DNA from: Clostridia bacterium
GTDB taxonomy: Bacteria > Bacillota > Clostridia > Lachnospirales > Lachnospiraceae
DNA length: 64,000 bases
Direction of reading: 5' to 3'
NCBI GenBank assembly: GCA_910575625.1
Contig: CAJTFD010000008.1
Location: 122,121-186,120, forward strand
Shown: positions 34,177 through 42,900 of the stretch, in pieces
How the letters are laid out: each line of letters starts with the position of its first letter
Numbering within the stretch: the first letter of the stretch is position 1
Position numbers and translations under genes: made by a program
The notes under the pieces: generated by a model
The model's database searches: none
The model's input: only the letters and a program-made list of their open reading frames with translations
What the model was told of the DNA's origin: nothing

Positions 34177-35438
34177 GAAAGCGGGCGTTTACGATGATCT
34201 TGGGGGTCATTTTTGTGGTGGAGATCACAGTTCTCGTCTTTGTGCTGCGCCAGGATACGGATGCCGCACAGGACGCGGTCCTTGTCAATGAGGCGGTCCA
34301 GTCGGTCCAGAGGGGATGGGATGGGATCACAGGATATGAAGACCGGACGGGTCTCCGTTATGCAGTGTTGGATCGAAAGGGGCGCATTCTTTTTAAGACA
34401 GATCCCGGAGTGAGCGAAGATCAAAATGCGGCGGTTATCCACAGGGATACCATGTTGGATATCCGGGTGGACGGCCAGGTCGTGGGTAAGATTATCTTTT
34501 ACAATGAGAGTGGGCAGATATTTAAGATATGGAAACAGAAGATCCTCTTTATCCTGGCCACAGCGCTGGCGATCCAGTGGGGGATCTGCGTTTTGTACAG
34601 CTCCTATCTGGATCGTACTGTGATCGGTCCCTTTCACAGGCTGCAGCGGTTTGCAGAGCGGGTCGCGGGCGGGGATTTGGATGTTCCGCTGGGGATGGAC
34701 AGGCAGAATCTCTTTGGGCCGTTTACCGAGAGTTTTGATATCATGCGCGCTGAATTGAAGAAGGCCAGGCTGGCGGAGGCGAAAGCCAACGCGGACAAAA
34801 AAGAGCTTGTGGCAAAACTGTCCCATGACATCAAAACACCGATTGCCAGCATCAAGGCGGCTTCCGAGGTGGGCGCGGCCCTTGCAGAGAGCCAGCGGAC
34901 CCGAGAGGGTTACATACAGATCACACGCAAAGCGGATCAGATCAACACGCTGGTCACGGATCTGTTTACGGCGGCCCTGGAGGAACTGCAGCAGCTTCCC
35001 GTAACGCCGGAGGATATGGCCAGCGGCGTACTGCGGGGGATTCTCACAGATTCCGACCATCTTCACCGGGCGCAGATCCCAGATATCCCGGAATGTCTCT
35101 TGTATGCGGACAGGCTGCGGCTGCAGCAGGTGTTTGACAATATCTTCGTCAATTCCTATAAATACGCGGATACCGAGATAGAAGTGACGGCAGGACGGGA
35201 GGGCTGCCATCTTCTGGTCTGTGTGGAGGATCATGGCGGCGGTGTCTGTGTGGAGGAGATCCCTTTTTTGAAAGAAAAATTCAGGCGGGGGAGCAATGCG
35301 GCCCATGTGGAGGGGGCCGGGCTGGGGCTTTATATAGCGGATCATTTTATGAAGGAGATGGAAGGGGCATTGAGGGTGGAGAATGGAGAGCGGGGACTGC
35401 GGGTGTCGGTGCTGATCAGGCTGAGCGGCGCGGCATGA
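34173..35438 (+). CDS. sensor histidine kinase, module 1
   Basis: 421 residues from ATG 34173 behind GGAGGCGGGCA. Helix 1 (MILGVIFVVEITVLVFVL), an external sensor of about 100 residues, helix 2 (ILFILATALAIQWGICVLY), HAMP-like linker, H-box KLSHDIKTPIASIKAA, N-box NIFVNSYKYAD, and G-boxes VEDHGGG and GAGLGLYIAD. Autophosphorylates on the H-box His and passes phosphate to the regulator. The sizeable external domain suggests direct signal sensing, unlike the kinase of module 2. Signal unknown. Confidence 0.92.
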   Translation: MRKRAFTMILGVIFVVEITVLVFVLRQDTDAAQDAVLVNEAVQSVQRGWDGITGYEDRTGLRYAVLDRKGRILFKTDPGVSEDQNAAVIHRDTMLDIRVDGQVVGKIIFYNESGQIFKIWKQKILFILATALAIQWGICVLYSSYLDRTVIGPFHRLQRFAERVAGGDLDVPLGMDRQNLFGPFTESFDIMRAELKKARLAEAKANADKKELVAKLSHDIKTPIASIKAASEVGAALAESQRTREGYIQITRKADQINTLVTDLFTAALEELQQLPVTPEDMASGVLRGILTDSDHLHRAQIPDIPECLLYADRLRLQQVFDNIFVNSYKYADTEIEVTAGREGCHLLVCVEDHGGGVCVEEIPFLKEKFRRGSNAAHVEGAGLGLYIADHFMKEMEGALRVENGERGLRVSVLIRLSGAA

Positions 35439-35494
35439 TCTGCGGGAATGGATCCTTGGAGCGGTGTGGTATACGGTCCGAGGATCTTTTTGTA

Positions 35495-35549
35495 TTTAAG
35501 GAATATTTAAGGATCGCTTAAAGACATTTAAGATTTGGAAAAGTAAAAT
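35495..35549 (+). promoter_or_regulatory. promoter of ABC module 1 with four 11-bp tandem repeats
   Basis: TTTAAG at 35495, TTTAAG at 35506, CTTAAA at 35517 and TTTAAG at 35527: steps of 11, 11 and 10 bp. A weak -35 (AAGACA, 35521-35526) lies inside the array, 17 nt before TAAAAT (35544-35549). The arrangement fits an OmpR/PhoB-type activator bound along one helix face. Confidence 0.6.
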
Positions 35550-35573
35550 AGGGCGTGTATAAAGGAGGTTGAG

Positions 35574-36332
35574 ATGAAAAAGATATTATTAAAGACAGAA
35601 CAGCTGAGCAGGTCCTTTTCAAACGGGGGGAGTATGCAGCACGTCCTGAAAAACATCGACTTACAACTCTATCAGGGTGATTTTACAGTGATCATGGGGG
35701 CCAGCGGAGCGGGGAAGTCTACGCTCCTCTATGCCCTGTCCGGAATGGATAAGCCGTCCCTGGGCAAGATCACTTTCGCAGACCGGGTGATCTCAGATCT
35801 GGATCCGGACGGTCTGGCGGTGTTTAGGCGCAGCCATTGCGGCTTCGTCTTCCAGCAGATTTACTTGATCGATGGGATGTCCGTCATGGATAACATTTTA
35901 GCGGCGGGTCTGTTGGTCAGCAAGGACAAAAAAGCGCTGGCGGCTCGGGCCAGAGAGCTGTTTGCGGCGGTGGATATCCCAAAGGAGACGCAAAAGAAAT
36001 TTCCCACACAGATATCAGGCGGCGAAGCCCAGCGTGTGGGGATCGTCCGCGCCCTGATCAACAGGCCGGAGGTCTTATTCGCGGATGAGCCCACCGGCGC
36101 CCTCAATTCCAAGACCGGGCTAGATGTGTTGGACACACTGACCGGTTTTAACGAGGGGGGACAGAGTGTGGTCATGGTCACCCACGACCTGCGTTCCGCT
36201 CGGCGGGGCAATCGGATCTTGTACCTAAAGGACGGTGTGATCTTAGGTGAATGCGACCTGGGGAGATACCGGCACGGGGACAAGGCGCGGCATGAGAAAC
36301 TGAACGGCTTTCTCGCAGAAATGGGGTGGTGA
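35574..36332 (+). CDS. ABC transporter ATP-binding protein, module 1
   Basis: 252 residues behind AAAGGAGGTTGAG. LolD/MacB/FtsE-like ATPase: Walker A MGASGAGKSTL, Q-loop FVFQQIYLIDG, signature ISGGEAQRVGI, Walker B LFADEPTGALNS, and switch His MVTHD. It pairs with the FtsX-type permease one base downstream. Exporters and mechanotransmission ABC systems of this class handle antimicrobial peptides, lipids or lipoproteins. The neighbouring two-component system suggests induction by an envelope stress. Confidence 0.92.
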   Translation: MKKILLKTEQLSRSFSNGGSMQHVLKNIDLQLYQGDFTVIMGASGAGKSTLLYALSGMDKPSLGKITFADRVISDLDPDGLAVFRRSHCGFVFQQIYLIDGMSVMDNILAAGLLVSKDKKALAARARELFAAVDIPKETQKKFPTQISGGEAQRVGIVRALINRPEVLFADEPTGALNSKTGLDVLDTLTGFNEGGQSVVMVTHDLRSARRGNRILYLKDGVILGECDLGRYRHGDKARHEKLNGFLAEMGW

Positions 36333-36333
36333 G

Positions 36334-38685
36334 ATGGGAAAGAGTTTTCTTCTTGTATGCGCGGATCTGCGAAAGGCAAAAGGGCAGACGGCGGCGATCT
36401 TCGTGCTTATCGTACTCGCGTCGTTGATGCTCAACCTGTGGCTGATCCTCTCCATGGATTATAAACAAAATTTTGACAGATATCATACACAGTTGAATGA
36501 AGGCCATGTCACGTTGGCGGTGGACGATGACAGTGCCGGGATGAGGAGATTTCTGGAAGAGACTCTTGAAAAAGAGGATCTTAAAAGAGAGACAGACGCG
36601 TACTCCCTGGATCCGGCTCTGCACGCGATGGGGTCCTTTGGATACAACGACGGGGAAGTAGCGACGGAGTTTGTGTTCCTGGATAAAAAGACAGCTCTGT
36701 CCCGCCCGGTGGGGAGGATGGAGATTTTAGAAGAGGGTGGGATGGAGAGCGGGATCTACATGCCCATCTTGTACAGATCAAAGGAGATTGCAGTGGGAAA
36801 AACTGTGGAGATCGCCATCGGGAATGAGAAGATGCGTTATACGATATGCGGTTTTTTTAACAGCGCTATGGTGGGGTCTCACAATTGCAGTATGTGCGGC
36901 TTTATCTTGACCGGGGATGCATACAGGCATTTAAAAGAAAGTGGCCATGTGTCCAGGGCTGTGTTCTGTTCGATCCGGCTGAAGGATAAAGCGGTGAGCG
37001 AAGAGTGCGAGGTCAAACTCAAAAAAGCGGTCTCGGCCTATGCTCCCCATGTGCATATGAGCAGCAATTCCTATGCGCTCATCACCCAGTCCCGCTACAT
37101 ATCCCAGATGGTCTGTGCGGGGATCATGAGTGCGATGGCTTTTTTTGTATTATTGATCGCACTGGTGGTCATAGCTTCCAATATCGTCAACTATATCCAG
37201 GAAAATATGAAGACACTGGGCGCACTCAAAGCGATCGGCTACACGGGGCGGCAGCTGGCAGCGTTTTTGTTGCTGGAGTTCTTGAGTGTCTCCATGCTTG
37301 CATCCCTTTTGGGTGTGGGCCTCTCTTATGTTCTGTTCCCCGCCGTCAATGAGATGATGATCTCGCAGACAGGTATCCCGTATGAGATCCATTTTCTGCC
37401 CGTGCCATTTTTGCTCACGCTGGCGGTCCTGGGCGGGGCTGTCGCACTCGCCGTATGGCTGTCGTCGCGCCAGATCCGCAGGATAGAGCCGATCATCGCG
37501 CTGCGCCAGGGTATCCGCACACATAATTTTAAGCGGGATCACATCCCTCTAGAAAAGACAAAGATCCCCCTCCAGGCGGCTCTTGCCTTCAAGACCACGC
37601 TGTCGGGGATCAAGCATAACATAACGGTCTGCGTGACGATGCTGGTACTCTCGCTGGTGGTGGTGTTTTTGGGCGTGATGATCGAAAATGTCATCATGGA
37701 TGCGGGTCCTTTTTTGGAGTTGATCGTAGGCGAGGTGGCGGACAGCGGCATCGATGTGCGTGCGGAGGCGGAGGAGAGTTTTGTGCAGGAAATGGAGGCG
37801 GATGCCCGTGTGGAAAAGGTCTATCTGTATAATTCCGTGGAGGTGCAGCATGTGGGCGGTCTGGGGCTTGCAGCCACCGTCTGCGATGATCTTTCAAAGG
37901 TAAATAATGAGCGTGTCGTATTTGAAGGACGGTTTCCCAGGTTTGATAATGAGGTGGCGCTGGCTGCTAAATACGCGGAGGAAAAGGGGCTGAAGATCGG
38001 ACAGGAGATGACCTTAGCGGTCGGTGGGGAGGAGGCCGATTACATCATCACGGGTTTTACCCAGATCAGCAATAACCTGGGCAAAGACTGCATACTCACC
38101 AGGGATGGCTATGAACGGCTTTGCGCGATGCAGAATGTCTGTTATTATCTCGATCTGGCAGAGGATTGCGATATCGATCAGTTTAATACGGAGATAGAAG
38201 AGCGTTTTGGGGATCAGGTCAATGCTACGATTGATATGGTGGCGTTGATAGAAGGGAGCAGTGCAGTGTATGTGTCTTTGATGAAGATGATCGTGGCGGC
38301 GCTCCTTGTATCGAGTATGATTGTGATCACATTTGTGCTGTATCTGATCATACGGGCGCTGCTGAACAGTAAAAAACGGGATTATGGGATCTTAAAGGCG
38401 TTGGGGTATACCACCGGTCAGCTTGTTTTCCAGACGGCTCTGTCGTTCATGCCCACGATCATCGGCGCGACGGTGGCTGGGCTGATCTTGTGCAGTGTGA
38501 TCATCAATCCGCTGATAGGGTTGTTTTTGCATAGTATCGGGATCGTAAAGAGTACGTGGACGGTGCCTGTGGGGCTGATTGTCGGGGAAGGGGCTGGATT
38601 GATCGTGTTCGCGTTTGGGGTTGCGTGTGCGTTGTCGCTGCGGATCCGGAAGATCGTGCCGCGGGCGTTGCTGGCTGGGGAGTAG
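36334..38685 (+). CDS. FtsX-type ABC permease, module 1
   Basis: 783 residues. Helix near the start (TAAIFVLIVLASLMLNLWLI), an external domain (about 45-250), three helices around residues 265-380, a second external domain (about 450-620), and three or four helices at the end. This is a two-FtsX-domain permease. No signal for substrate in the sequence. It overlaps nothing but begins directly after the ATPase stop, so the pair is co-translated. A hairpin at 38700 closes the unit. Confidence 0.88.
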   Translation: MGKSFLLVCADLRKAKGQTAAIFVLIVLASLMLNLWLILSMDYKQNFDRYHTQLNEGHVTLAVDDDSAGMRRFLEETLEKEDLKRETDAYSLDPALHAMGSFGYNDGEVATEFVFLDKKTALSRPVGRMEILEEGGMESGIYMPILYRSKEIAVGKTVEIAIGNEKMRYTICGFFNSAMVGSHNCSMCGFILTGDAYRHLKESGHVSRAVFCSIRLKDKAVSEECEVKLKKAVSAYAPHVHMSSNSYALITQSRYISQMVCAGIMSAMAFFVLLIALVVIASNIVNYIQENMKTLGALKAIGYTGRQLAAFLLLEFLSVSMLASLLGVGLSYVLFPAVNEMMISQTGIPYEIHFLPVPFLLTLAVLGGAVALAVWLSSRQIRRIEPIIALRQGIRTHNFKRDHIPLEKTKIPLQAALAFKTTLSGIKHNITVCVTMLVLSLVVVFLGVMIENVIMDAGPFLELIVGEVADSGIDVRAEAEESFVQEMEADARVEKVYLYNSVEVQHVGGLGLAATVCDDLSKVNNERVVFEGRFPRFDNEVALAAKYAEEKGLKIGQEMTLAVGGEEADYIITGFTQISNNLGKDCILTRDGYERLCAMQNVCYYLDLAEDCDIDQFNTEIEERFGDQVNATIDMVALIEGSSAVYVSLMKMIVAALLVSSMIVITFVLYLIIRALLNSKKRDYGILKALGYTTGQLVFQTALSFMPTIIGATVAGLILCSVIINPLIGLFLHSIGIVKSTWTVPVGLIVGEGAGLIVFAFGVACALSLRIRKIVPRALLAGE

Positions 38686-38699
38686 GTATGTAAAAGGAT

Positions 38700-38726
38700 A
38701 GCGGTCTTGATCTTCTCAAGACCGCT
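38700..38726. terminator. bidirectional hairpin between the two convergent ABC modules
   Basis: AGCGGTCTTGA (38700-38710) pairs exactly with TCAAGACCGCT (38716-38726). T-runs are poor on either side (GTTGG on +, ATCCTTTT on -). Placed between convergent stops at 38685 and 38772, it probably ends both transcripts. Confidence 0.6.
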
Positions 38727-38771
38727 GTTGGATAAATGGGATGAATGAAAAATACGGCTGCCGATCTGCAG

Positions 38772-39446
38772 TCAGCTCACGATCCTGCCGTCTTCGATGC
38801 GGATGATCTGATCGGTCAACTGCGCGATCTCAGGATTATGTGTGATCATAATAATAGTCTGTTGGAATCTCTGGCTAGTCATTTGCAGCAAATGGACCAC
38901 ATTATCGCTGGTCTTGGAATCCAGATTTCCGGTCGGTTCGTCCGCCAGTATGATGTCAGGTTTGGAGGCAAGGGCGCGGGCGATCGCCACACGCTGCTGC
39001 TGGCCGCCGGAAAGAGCATTGGGCAGACTGTGGAGCTTCTGCTCTAATCCCAGCAGGCCGACGATCTCCTCAATAAATCTTTTATCTGGTTTTTGCCCAT
39101 CCATCGCGATAGGGAAAACAATATTTTCCCATACGTTCAGGGTCGGTATCAGATTATAGTTCTGGAAGATAAAGCCGATACGTCTGCGGCGGAACGTGGT
39201 GAGCTGCTCCTCTTTCAATCCGGACAGTTCCGTATTGCCGATCGTGACAGTTCCCGATGTCGGAGTATCAAGACCGCCCAACATATTTAATAAAGTGGAT
39301 TTACCGGAGCCGGAAGTGCCGATGATGGAAACGAACTTTCCGGCCTCGATCTCTAGGTTTACACCGTCCAGCGCATGAACCTGCGAGCCTCCTTTTCCAT
39401 AGTATTTTTTCAGGTTTTTTGTTTGTAAAATGATGTTTGCACTCAT
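38772..39446 (-). CDS. ABC transporter ATP-binding protein, module 2 (canonical)
   Basis: 224 residues, start at 39446 behind AGGAGGTTCTG (read on the minus strand). MacB/LolD-like ATPase: [36 protein letters not shown] and MITHN. All motifs are canonical. It follows the 861-residue permease by 21 bp and is its natural partner. The other ATPase of this module (42222-42884) has a degenerate signature. Confidence 0.92.
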   Translation of the reverse strand: MSANIILQTKNLKKYYGKGGSQVHALDGVNLEIEAGKFVSIIGTSGSGKSTLLNMLGGLDTPTSGTVTIGNTELSGLKEEQLTTFRRRRIGFIFQNYNLIPTLNVWENIVFPIAMDGQKPDKRFIEEIVGLLGLEQKLHSLPNALSGGQQQRVAIARALASKPDIILADEPTGNLDSKTSDNVVHLLQMTSQRFQQTIIMITHNPEIAQLTDQIIRIEDGRIVS

Positions 39447-39467
39447 GGTCAGAACCTCCTTATCCGA

Positions 39468-42053
39468 TCATTCTGCGACACGCAGCTTTTCAACGATACT
39501 GCCCTTATTGAACACTTTCAATGCGATCACTGGCAAGACGGCGGCAGCGATCAGGAGCAAGATACACACAGTGACAGCGGGAACAAGCGTAAAGTGGAAA
39601 GTGAAATACCAGATGTCGCCGATAAGTGTCTTCACCACGGTAAACGCTAGTATCACAGACAGCAGCAGGCCCACAATACACACGCCAATGGCATAGTAAA
39701 CACTTTCCCAGATCATCATCCGGGTCAGCTGCTTTGCTGTCATACCAATGCTCTGCATGATCGCAAATTCATGACGCCTTGTCAGGATAGATGTGATGAT
39801 GGTATTTATTAAGTTCAATACACCAACGGCGCCAAAGATACTGCCGATCAATCCGCCGACAAATTGGAGCATGGTCCGGGTCGTGGCAGCATCCTGCCTG
39901 GCTTCTTCGGCGGAAGCATAACCCAGACTGGGGTCTACATTCGTTACATAGTCTTCTAAAAATCCACGCATGGGATCTTGCTGTCCTTCCTCTACATCAA
40001 AAGAATATTTGTAAATAACTGGTTCATCGTAAATCTCAGTATAGACACAGGTTGGAAGGTACAGGAACAAGCCATCCCTGCCAACTTCAAAGGGACCGTT
40101 GGCAGTATATCTGATCTCCGTATCGTCACCGGTGAGGGCGGCTTTAGCTAACACAGGCAGTTCCATCATCGGTCCACCGTTTTTGAAAACCGTGATGATG
40201 TCGCCCACTTCCAGCAGATCTAAGGCTGGTTCCATGATGGATGTCCCCATATCAGACATCACCCCCACCAGCACGCCTTCGCCGTTTACCATCTTCTCAT
40301 AAAGCTTATGCGCATCTGCCTCTCCTTCCTGGATATCCATACGGGCGAGAGCGGTTTCTTCCATGCCATACACATTACAGAGCGCGTGTCCATCGTCGCC
40401 TAGATTGAAGACGATCCCATCCTTGGTGCTCGCATAGTCGATGCCGGTCTCCTCGTCAGTGCCGATGAGATCAAATCCTACCGGAAAGTCATAGGTCACA
40501 TTCCTGTCATCCAATGTATTTTTATAAATGGCCGAAGCCCCTTTTACGCCCGGCTGCGCGTTGACGGCGTCGATCACTTCCTGCCCCAGCCCATGCTCGC
40601 GCCGGGTGAACCCTTTCAGGATGTTTTTGCTCAATGCGTTCACCACAGTGAAATCGGTCCGGATGCTGTAAGATACCTGCTTTTCTATGTCCACGCTGTC
40701 AGCGGCGATACCTATACAGTTGAGCAGGATGACGCATAGTGACAAGGAGGCTACGATAAAAGCAAAACGGCGCTTATTACGTCCCAGATCAGCCCACGCC
40801 AGCCGGAACAGGCTGGTGCCAGCGGTGCTTTTCCTCGTGGTTTTTCTGCCTCCCGCCGTCTCCACATAACGGAACGCTTCGATCGGCGGGATATCTGCCG
40901 CTGCTCGTATTGGTTTCCTGGTAGAGAGAAATACAGTAAAAGCGGCCAATACAGCGGCTCCCACAAAAACGATCGGGGACGGATCCACATGGATCGCTAT
41001 ATTCTCATAGCTGGACGACAAGGTACGCATCATATAAGGCAAGGCCGCCTTTCCGACAAAATAGCCGATCAGTAAACCCAAGGGGATACCAATACAGGAA
41101 AGCCACACGGCCTGCAGGTTTATCAATTTCTTTACCTGACGCTTGCTCATGCCCACAGTGCGGTAGAGGCCATAACGGCGGATCTCCTGTATCACCGCGA
41201 TGTCAAACACATTGTAGATCAATAAGTATCCGCAGAGAACAAACAGTGCGATCATAACAGCCACCAGCAGAAGAGTCGTTGGATCCAGTGCAGGATTGGT
41301 CACTGTATTTATTGTTGCAGATAAATGATCGGAGTTGGCCGCGTCCGGGTCGCCGCCCATCTGCCGTACCCAATGATCCAGGTTTTCCTGGAGTCCTGCT
41401 GTGCTTGTGGCTATAAAATCAGAATAATAGGTTCCGGCCATATCCCGATCCCGGTCATAGGTGTACTCAAAAATATCGGGATACGCGTCTCGAAACGCCG
41501 TGCCCGCCCACATCATACTGATCTGCTCGCTAGTGGCTTCAAACCAGCCGGACACAACCATATCCAGCTGATATTCCCGGCCGTGAGCAGTAAAAGAAAT
41601 GGTGACGTCAGCGCCCACCTCTGGCTCCACCCCCAGATCCCTGAGCGCCGTGTCAGAGGTAACGATCTCGTTTTCTGCCTTTGGCACACTGCCGTGGACG
41701 GGCATACAGAAGGTCAGATCAGCCTGAACAGGATCCAGCACATCAAACTCGATGTTATGGCGGGTCGTATCCTCAAGGAAACCTACCGGCATCCGCAGGC
41801 CGTATTCTCGGATAAAATCGGCATCCTCCAAAGCCGCATACTGCTCAGCAGTCATATTGTGGAAGTCACCGTCTGACCGGCTGCCTTTCAACATCTGCAT
41901 AGTCAAAGTTATGGATCCTGTCGCTCCCATACCGACTGTGGTAACAGTGGTAAACAGGATCGTGGTCAGTATGATCGCTGATGTCGCGATCAGGTTTCGC
42001 ATCCTGCTGGCCCGAAAACTGCGCCCGGCAAGAACGCTTAACATATTTTTCAT
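39468..42053 (-). CDS. FtsX-type ABC permease, module 2
   Basis: 861 residues, start 42053 behind CAAGGAGGAACATACA. Helix near residue 20-40 (LIATSAIILTTILFTTVTTV), an external domain, three helices around residues 265-375, a middle helix (RFAFIVASLSLCVILLNCIG), a second external domain, and three terminal helices. A two-FtsX-domain permease similar in plan to that of module 1 but with little sequence match by eye. Its own promoter carries four 11-bp repeats. Substrate unknown. Confidence 0.88.
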   Translation of the reverse strand: MKNMLSVLAGRSFRASRMRNLIATSAIILTTILFTTVTTVGMGATGSITLTMQMLKGSRSDGDFHNMTAEQYAALEDADFIREYGLRMPVGFLEDTTRHNIEFDVLDPVQADLTFCMPVHGSVPKAENEIVTSDTALRDLGVEPEVGADVTISFTAHGREYQLDMVVSGWFEATSEQISMMWAGTAFRDAYPDIFEYTYDRDRDMAGTYYSDFIATSTAGLQENLDHWVRQMGGDPDAANSDHLSATINTVTNPALDPTTLLLVAVMIALFVLCGYLLIYNVFDIAVIQEIRRYGLYRTVGMSKRQVKKLINLQAVWLSCIGIPLGLLIGYFVGKAALPYMMRTLSSSYENIAIHVDPSPIVFVGAAVLAAFTVFLSTRKPIRAAADIPPIEAFRYVETAGGRKTTRKSTAGTSLFRLAWADLGRNKRRFAFIVASLSLCVILLNCIGIAADSVDIEKQVSYSIRTDFTVVNALSKNILKGFTRREHGLGQEVIDAVNAQPGVKGASAIYKNTLDDRNVTYDFPVGFDLIGTDEETGIDYASTKDGIVFNLGDDGHALCNVYGMEETALARMDIQEGEADAHKLYEKMVNGEGVLVGVMSDMGTSIMEPALDLLEVGDIITVFKNGGPMMELPVLAKAALTGDDTEIRYTANGPFEVGRDGLFLYLPTCVYTEIYDEPVIYKYSFDVEEGQQDPMRGFLEDYVTNVDPSLGYASAEEARQDAATTRTMLQFVGGLIGSIFGAVGVLNLINTIITSILTRRHEFAIMQSIGMTAKQLTRMMIWESVYYAIGVCIVGLLLSVILAFTVVKTLIGDIWYFTFHFTLVPAVTVCILLLIAAAVLPVIALKVFNKGSIVEKLRVAE

Positions 42054-42078
42054 TGTATGTTCCTCCTTGCTGTTTCTG

Positions 42079-42128
42079 AAAATAAGGATATCACAGCCAT
42101 GTCACAACTCGGGCACATGAATGTCACA
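42079..42128 (-). promoter_or_regulatory. promoter of the module 2 permease with exact 11-bp tandem repeats
   Basis: On the plus strand TCACA starts at 42091, 42102 and 42124, with GCACA at 42113: exactly 11 bp apart. On the minus strand these read TGTGA. A promoter TTGTGA (42107-42102), 17-nt spacer, TATTTT (42084-42079) overlaps the array. Likely target of the module 2 regulator. Confidence 0.65.
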
Positions 42129-42137
42129 GATCCGTGA

Positions 42138-42190
42138 CTAAAAACAGCGGTAAATCTGTATAAGAGGTTTACCGCTGTTTGGTATTATTT
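42138..42190. terminator. intrinsic terminator, usable in both directions
   Basis: AAACAGCGGTAAA (42142-42154) pairs exactly with TTTACCGCTGTTT (42168-42180). A T-rich run follows on both strands (TTTTTTA after 42187 on +; TTTTAG on -). On the minus strand it ends the regulator-kinase-ATPase transcript before the permease promoter. Confidence 0.8.
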
Positions 42191-42221
42191 TTTATCCCAC
42201 TGCCGGGCGCATTGATCTTTA

Positions 42222-42884
42222 TCATATGATCTTTCCATCCTGCAGCCGCACTACCCGATCTGCAAGCTGGGCAAGGTCGAGATTATGGGTGATCACGACC
42301 AATGTCTGGTGAAATGTGGCGGCAGTCATCTTGAGCAATCCGGCAACATTTTGTGTTGTTTTCATATCAAAGCTGCCGGTGGGTTCATCGGCTAAGACGA
42401 TCGAAGGCTTTGTGATCAAGGCACGTGCGATCGCTGTACACTGTTGTGCGCCGCCTGAAAGCATATGCGGGTAGGCGTCCAGATGATCATCCAATCCCAG
42501 CAGATGGACAAGGTCGGAAAAATACGCCGTATCCGGCCGGGTGTCGTCGAGAGCTAGAGGAAATATTATATTTTCTTTGATCGTCAATTCAGGGATCAGG
42601 TTATATCCCTGAAAAACAAATCCGATCTTCCTGCGCCTAAATACCGTAAGCTGTTCCTCTCCCATTTTGGACAGATCCATTCCATCCACGCGCACGGTTC
42701 CTTCGGCAGGCTCGTATAGCCCGGCGATCATATTTAACAACGTAGTTTTTCCAGAGCCTGATGCGCCTACAATGACTGTAAATTTCCCTTTTTCTATAGA
42801 CAGGTCGATCCCATCCAACGCTTTGACGACCTGTGATCCATCCTTGAAATATTTCTTCAGATGTCGTATTTCCACTATATCCAT
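42222..42884 (-). CDS. ABC ATPase with degenerate signature, in the module 2 sensor operon
   Basis: 220 residues. Walker A GASGSGKTTLLNM, Walker B VLADEPTGSFD and switch His VITHN are intact. The signature reads LSGGAQQCTAIARAL where the canonical form is [15 protein letters not shown], and the D-loop is SFDMKT for NLDSKT. It is read with the kinase and regulator, and is cut off from the permease by the 42138-42190 terminator. It may be a second subunit of a heterodimeric ATPase, a regulator, or on its way out. Otherwise close to the 38772-39446 ATPase. Confidence 0.85.
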   Translation of the reverse strand: MDIVEIRHLKKYFKDGSQVVKALDGIDLSIEKGKFTVIVGASGSGKTTLLNMIAGLYEPAEGTVRVDGMDLSKMGEEQLTVFRRRKIGFVFQGYNLIPELTIKENIIFPLALDDTRPDTAYFSDLVHLLGLDDHLDAYPHMLSGGAQQCTAIARALITKPSIVLADEPTGSFDMKTTQNVAGLLKMTAATFHQTLVVITHNLDLAQLADRVVRLQDGKII

Positions 42885-42900
42885 GATCCAACTATCTCCG

